In this document: positions 60,414 to 64,000 of the stretch, in pieces
How positions within the stretch are numbered: the first letter of the stretch is position 1
Layout: each line of letters opens with the position of its first letter
Origin: Burkholderiales bacterium
Lineage (GTDB): Bacteria; Pseudomonadota; Gammaproteobacteria; Burkholderiales; JAEUOS01
Assembly (NCBI GenBank): GCA_016790635.1
Contig: JAEUOR010000062.1
Location: forward strand, 62,001-126,000
DNA: 64,000 nucleotides
Direction: 5' to 3'
Notes under the pieces: generated by a model
Databases searched by the model: none
The model's input: the letters and a program-made list of their open reading frames with translations, nothing else
Told to the model about the DNA's origin: nothing
Program-made: the position numbers and the translations under genes

Positions 60414-62578
60414 GGGGTTTCTTTGGCGAGGGGCGTCACAGGCTCTTCAGGCTGCAGCACCATCCACGCATCGACGGCACAGCCGCCTTGCGGCAAGGCG
60501 ATGAACGGATTGACGTCGATTGCCGCGATGCGGTCGGCATGCGCCGCCGCCAGCTCGGACAGGCGCACCAACGCATCGGCGAGCGTGTCGAGGTCCGCGC
60601 GCGGCCGGCCGCGCGCGCCGTCGAGCAGCGGGTAGGAGCGCAGCTCGCGGATCATCGCCAGCGCTTCGCGCCGCTCGACGGGCGCGAGGCGGAACACCAC
60701 GTCGGGCCGCAGCTCGGCATCGATGCCGCCCAAGCCGAACATCAGAAGCGGCCCCAGCACCGGATCGACCTGCACGCCGAGGATGGTTTCGATGCCGTGC
60801 TCGATCATCGGCGAGACCAGCACGCCCTCCGGCGCGCCGGGCGTGCCACTGGCCTGCCAGCGGCGCAGCAACTCGTTGTGGGCGGCGGCCGCCGCGTCGG
60901 GCTCGACGCCGAGCATCACGCCGCCGATGTCGCTTTTGTGCGCGAGCTGCGGCGCCACGAGCTTGAGCGCGACTCGGCCGCCGAAGCCGTGCGCGGCATC
61001 GGCGGCCTGCGCGGCGGACAGCACCAGGCGCTCGGGCGCCACCGGCAGCCCCGCCTGGCGCAGCAGCGTGCGGGCCTGCAGTTCCGAGGGCCCTGCCCGT
61101 AGCTCCGCGGAGGGCTTTTCCAGCCCGGGCAGCCGCAGCAGCGCAAGCCGGGGCCGCTCGGGCGCCGGTGTGCCCAGCATGGCGCCGATCCTGCATAACG
61201 CCGCGAGCGTGCGCACGGCATCGAGTGGATCGCCGAAGACGAGGAAGCCGTCGCGCCGAAGCTGCGCGCCCACGGACTCGGGGCCCAGCAGGATCAGCGC
61301 GACGATGCGCGTGGGGTCGCGCCGGCGCAGCGCGATCAGCCCTTCTCGCAGCGGCTCGAGCATGCGCGGCACATGGCCGAGGTGGGTGAGGAAGACCAGC
61401 CATGTCGAGGGCGCCGCGGCGCCGGAAGGCGCGCCGGACTCGAAGGCGATCTGCAGGAACTTCAGCGTCACCGCGGGGTCGGTCATCGCCGGCGCGCCCG
61501 GATCCACCGGGTTGCGCGGCGCGCAGAACGGCACCACCTCGCGCATGCGCTGCTGCGCGCTCTCGGGCAAGGGCGGCAGCACGAACCCGGCGCGTTCGCA
61601 GGCGTCGGCCAGCACCACGCCGCCGCCGCCCGAGAGCGAAATCACACCGACACGATGGTCCGCGGGATAACGCCCGACGTGGCAGGCCGCGGCCACGTCC
61701 ACCAGATCGGCCAGCGACGCCGCGCGGTACGCGCCGCATTGCGACAGCAGCGCCTCATAGGCCGCGTCGCTGCCGGCAAGCGATGCGGTGTGCGAGGCGA
61801 TTGCGCCGGCCCCGGTGGCGCTGCTACCCACCTTGAGCATCACCACCGGCTTGCCACGGGCACGCGCCAGCAGCAGCGCCTGCTCCAACGGCTCGCGCTG
61901 GCGGGCGCCTTCAAGGTAGACCACGATCACGCGCGTGTCTTCGTCTTCGGCGAGGTAGGCGATGCACTCGGCCACGTCGATGTCGCACTGGTTGCCCGTG
62001 GTCACGAAGCGGCTCAGGCCGATGCCGCGGTCGCGCAGCATCACGAACAGGTGCGCGCCGATCGCGCCGCTTTGGCTCACGATGGCCACCGCGCCGGGCT
62101 CGGGCCAGCCCTTGCCGTCGTAGTGGTCGAAGGCCTGCAGGAAGCTCGCGTAGAAGCGCGAGCGCACGTCGAAGGCGCCCATGCAATTGGGCCCGAGGAT
62201 GCGAATGCCGTGCTCGCGCCCGATATCGGCCAGGCGCTGCTGCTGCTGCCGCCCGGCGGCGCCGGTCTCGGCGAAGCTGGAGGCGAAGATCACCGCCACG
62301 TCGGCACCTGCGCGCGCGGCGGCCTCCAGCTCCTGCGCGATCGACGTCGCGGGCACCGCGAGGATGGCGCAGTCGACTCGTTCGCCCACGTCGACGAGCG
62401 ACGCATAGGCCTGCACGCCCTGCACCACCGGCACGCGCGAGTTGATCGGGTAGATACGGCCCGGAAAGCCTGCCTGCAGGCTCATCGCGAGCGGCCGACC
62501 GCCCAGCTTCTCTGGATCGCTGGAGGCACCGATGATCGCCACCGATGCCGGGCGAAACAGCTTGTCGAGTACGTGCAT
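60410..62578 (-). CDS. ADP-forming acyl-CoA synthetase (acetate--CoA ligase family)
   Basis: 722-residue protein with both parts of NDP-forming acyl-CoA synthetases in one chain. Residues about 1-460 have the CoA-binding domain (FRPASVAIIGASSDP, GPNCMG, VSQSGAIGAH) and the succinyl-CoA-ligase-like part. About 500-715 are the ATP-grasp domain (VALKLVAPQLAHKSDIGGV, VSPMIEHGIET). It interconverts an acid, CoA and ATP with acyl-CoA, ADP and phosphate. A GTG one codon upstream of ATG 62578 is also possible. It lies between an SDR and an aldehyde dehydrogenase gene, fitting a route aldehyde to acid to acyl-CoA. Confidence 0.9.
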   Translation of the reverse strand: MHVLDKLFRPASVAIIGASSDPEKLGGRPLAMSLQAGFPGRIYPINSRVPVVQGVQAYASLVDVGERVDCAILAVPATSIAQELEAAARAGADVAVIFASSFAETGAAGRQQQQRLADIGREHGIRILGPNCMGAFDVRSRFYASFLQAFDHYDGKGWPEPGAVAIVSQSGAIGAHLFVMLRDRGIGLSRFVTTGNQCDIDVAECIAYLAEDEDTRVIVVYLEGARQREPLEQALLLARARGKPVVMLKVGSSATGAGAIASHTASLAGSDAAYEALLSQCGAYRAASLADLVDVAAACHVGRYPADHRVGVISLSGGGGVVLADACERAGFVLPPLPESAQQRMREVVPFCAPRNPVDPGAPAMTDPAVTLKFLQIAFESGAPSGAAAPSTWLVFLTHLGHVPRMLEPLREGLIALRRRDPTRIVALILLGPESVGAQLRRDGFLVFGDPLDAVRTLAALCRIGAMLGTPAPERPRLALLRLPGLEKPSAELRAGPSELQARTLLRQAGLPVAPERLVLSAAQAADAAHGFGGRVALKLVAPQLAHKSDIGGVMLGVEPDAAAAAHNELLRRWQASGTPGAPEGVLVSPMIEHGIETILGVQVDPVLGPLLMFGLGGIDAELRPDVVFRLAPVERREALAMIRELRSYPLLDGARGRPRADLDTLADALVRLSELAAAHADRIAAIDVNPFIALPQGGCAVDAWMVLQPEEPVTPLAKETP

Positions 62579-62591
62579 CACGGATGCCGCC

Positions 62592-64000
62592 TCACTCGCC
62601 CGCGCCGGCCACGATGTTGATCGCCTTCTCCTCGGTGTAGCTCAGCAGCTCGCCGATGCCCTCCTCGCGGCCGATGCCGCTGTTCTTGAAGCCGCCGAAG
62701 GGCACGCCGCGGAAATGCGCGCTGACGCCGTTGATCCACACATAGCCCGCTTCCACGCGGCGCGCCAGGCGCAGCGCACGCTGTAGGTCGTTGGTCCAGA
62801 TCGCGGCGGTGAGGCCCAGGTCCACGTCGTTGGCGATGGCGATCGCCTCGTCCTCGGTGCGGAAGCGGAACACCGACATCACCGGGCCGAAGACCTCCTC
62901 GCGCGCCAGGCGCATCGAGCGGTTCATCTCGCCGAACACCGTGGGCTCGACCCAGTAGCCCTTCTTGAAGAGATCGCCCTTGGGCACGCCGCCGCCGGCC
63001 AGCAGCTTGCCGCCTTCGGTGCGGCCGACGTCGATGTACGACAGCACCTTCTGGTACTGCGCCTTCGAGTTGATCGGACCCATCTGCGCCTGGGGATCGA
63101 GCGGATGGCCGACCTTGATCTTGCGCACGCGCTCGACGATCTTCTCGACCACCGTGTCGTGCATGTCCTCGTGCAGCAGGATGCGGCTGGTCGAGCCGCA
63201 GGACTGGCCCTGCCAGCCGAAGTTCATGCCGTTCACCGCGGCGGCGGCCACCTTGTCGGGGTCGGCATCCGGGAAGGCGATCAAGGGGTTCTTGCCGCCC
63301 AGCTCCAGCGTGACGTTCTTCACCGCGGTCTCGGCCGCGGCGCGCTGGATCGCCATGCCGGACATCGGTGAGCCGATGAAGGCGATGCGCTTGACCAGCG
63401 GATGCCGCACCAGCGCCTCGCCGGTGTCGCGGCCGCCGGTCACGATGTTGGCGACACCCGGCGGCAGCACCTGCGCGCAGATCTCGCCCAGCAGCGACGC
63501 CGACAGCGGGCTCTGCTCTGCCGGCTTGATGACGGTGGTGTTGCCGGTGACGATGGCTGCGGCGATGCGCGAGGCGGCGAACATCATCGGATGGTTGAAG
63601 GGCACGATGCGCCCGACCACGCCGAAGGGCACGCGGATCGTCATGTGCAGCCCGCCCGGCGTGGAGGGCACGGTCTCGCCCTTCATCTCGAAGACCAGGC
63701 CGGCGGCGAAGCGGATGCGCTCGATCGCGTTCTTCACGTCGCCACGCATCGGCGCGAGGGTGTTGCCGGTGTCCAGCGCCTCCAGGTGCGCGAACTCCTC
63801 GGCGCGCGGCGCGATCGCATCGGCCAGCGCGTTGACGATCTCGGCGCGCCGCGCCATCGGCAGCGCGGCCCACGCCGGCTGGGCCTTCGCGGCCGCAGCC
63901 ACGGCCAGGTCCATGTCGCGGCGCGTGCCCGCCGGCACGCGGCCGAGCAGGGTCTCGTCGGCCGGGTTGATCGAATCCAGCCATTGGACGTCGACGCTCT
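62592..64000 (-). CDS. Aldehyde dehydrogenase, partial at the right edge
   Basis: NAD(P)-dependent aldehyde dehydrogenase whose 5' end lies beyond base 64000. In-frame coding continues to the edge (reading SINPADETLLGRV before the first internal start), so starts near 63938 are not the true N-terminus. The catalytic Glu is in LELGGKNP and the catalytic Cys in GQSCGSTSR. FNHPMMFAASRIA and the late KNSGIGREEG motif are typical. Most likely it oxidises an aldehyde to the acid used by the adjacent acyl-CoA synthetase. The two genes are 13 bases apart. Confidence 0.92.
   Translation of the reverse strand, partial: SVDVQWLDSINPADETLLGRVPAGTRRDMDLAVAAAAKAQPAWAALPMARRAEIVNALADAIAPRAEEFAHLEALDTGNTLAPMRGDVKNAIERIRFAAGLVFEMKGETVPSTPGGLHMTIRVPFGVVGRIVPFNHPMMFAASRIAAAIVTGNTTVIKPAEQSPLSASLLGEICAQVLPPGVANIVTGGRDTGEALVRHPLVKRIAFIGSPMSGMAIQRAAAETAVKNVTLELGGKNPLIAFPDADPDKVAAAAVNGMNFGWQGQSCGSTSRILLHEDMHDTVVEKIVERVRKIKVGHPLDPQAQMGPINSKAQYQKVLSYIDVGRTEGGKLLAGGGVPKGDLFKKGYWVEPTVFGEMNRSMRLAREEVFGPVMSVFRFRTEDEAIAIANDVDLGLTAAIWTNDLQRALRLARRVEAGYVWINGVSAHFRGVPFGGFKNSGIGREEGIGELLSYTEEKAINIVAGAGE

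Noticed and set aside
63105..63371. Plus-strand open frame inside the aldehyde dehydrogenase
   Set aside because: It is antisense to a strongly conserved gene and has no family features.
1..64000. CRISPR arrays, tRNA or rRNA genes, prophage
   Set aside because: No regularly spaced repeats, no cloverleaf-like or rRNA segments and no phage genes were noticed on reading both strands; a tRNA scan was not possible here.

Overview
The window is high-GC (roughly two thirds G+C by eye) and densely coding. It looks like a chromosomal segment of a betaproteobacterium, probably Burkholderiales or a relative. The grounds are several Bug/TctC-type periplasmic binding proteins, the mix of TRAP and Liv-type transporters, and many CoA-dependent catabolic genes. 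I can assign no species. No rRNA, tRNA, CRISPR array or complete insertion sequence was seen.

Region 1 (430-13715, + strand) is a compact eight-gene signalling operon. It holds a CHASE2-Ser/Thr kinase, a PP2C phosphatase, an FHA protein, a CHASE2-adenylate cyclase, an HxHxDH-type cyclic nucleotide phosphodiesterase, a cNMP-binding/rhodanese protein, a GAF-bearing PilB/GspE-type ATPase and a GAF-GAF-HD-GYP protein. Making, degrading and sensing cAMP are thus encoded beside a phosphothreonine switch and a possible c-di-GMP hydrolase. A small unknown gene (13845-14174) and a TPR/glycosyltransferase-like gene follow.

Region 2 (15736-29295, +) is a catabolic and uptake cluster. It encodes a xanthine-dehydrogenase-type molybdenum hydroxylase (FAD subunit plus a fused FeS/Mo subunit), a 6-hydroxynicotinate-reductase-like protein, a UPF0280 protein, a DUF1185 protein, a Rieske oxygenase, a complete Liv-type ABC transporter with fused permeases, and a DSD1-type PLP enzyme. 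An N-heterocyclic substrate such as a pyridine carboxylate is the best guess. Region 3 (29309-34175, -) holds a TRAP transporter, a SnoaL/DUF4440 protein, a Bug protein and a small lipoprotein.

Region 4 (34478-40386, +) is the most striking. A Bug protein, a thioredoxin-reductase-like flavoprotein, a gene with an in-frame TGA at 36668-36670, and selD fused to an NADH-dehydrogenase-like domain lie in a row. The TGA sits in a Sec-Ser-Thr-Cys context, the frame stays open for about 450 codons after it, and a possible bacterial SECIS hairpin follows. I read this as a selenoprotein of 544 residues, which ordinary gene callers would split in two.

Region 5 (40451-45007) has a MATE exporter, a small membrane protein, GFA, SDR and cupin genes, an Lrp/AsnC regulator and a DUF6356 gene. 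Region 6 (45036-58993) is an 11-gene minus-strand catabolic operon: aldolase-II, Bug, TauD, PanE-like, Bug, CaiB, enoyl-CoA hydratase, FAH, acyl-CoA ligase, HMG-CoA-lyase-like and an enolase-superfamily enzyme. It is divergent from a pcaHG-type intradiol dioxygenase pair, and a further CaiB gene follows. Region 7 (58994-64000) starts with a 490-bp gap holding a probable transposase remnant. It continues with an SDR, an ADP-forming acyl-CoA synthetase and an aldehyde dehydrogenase that runs off the right end.
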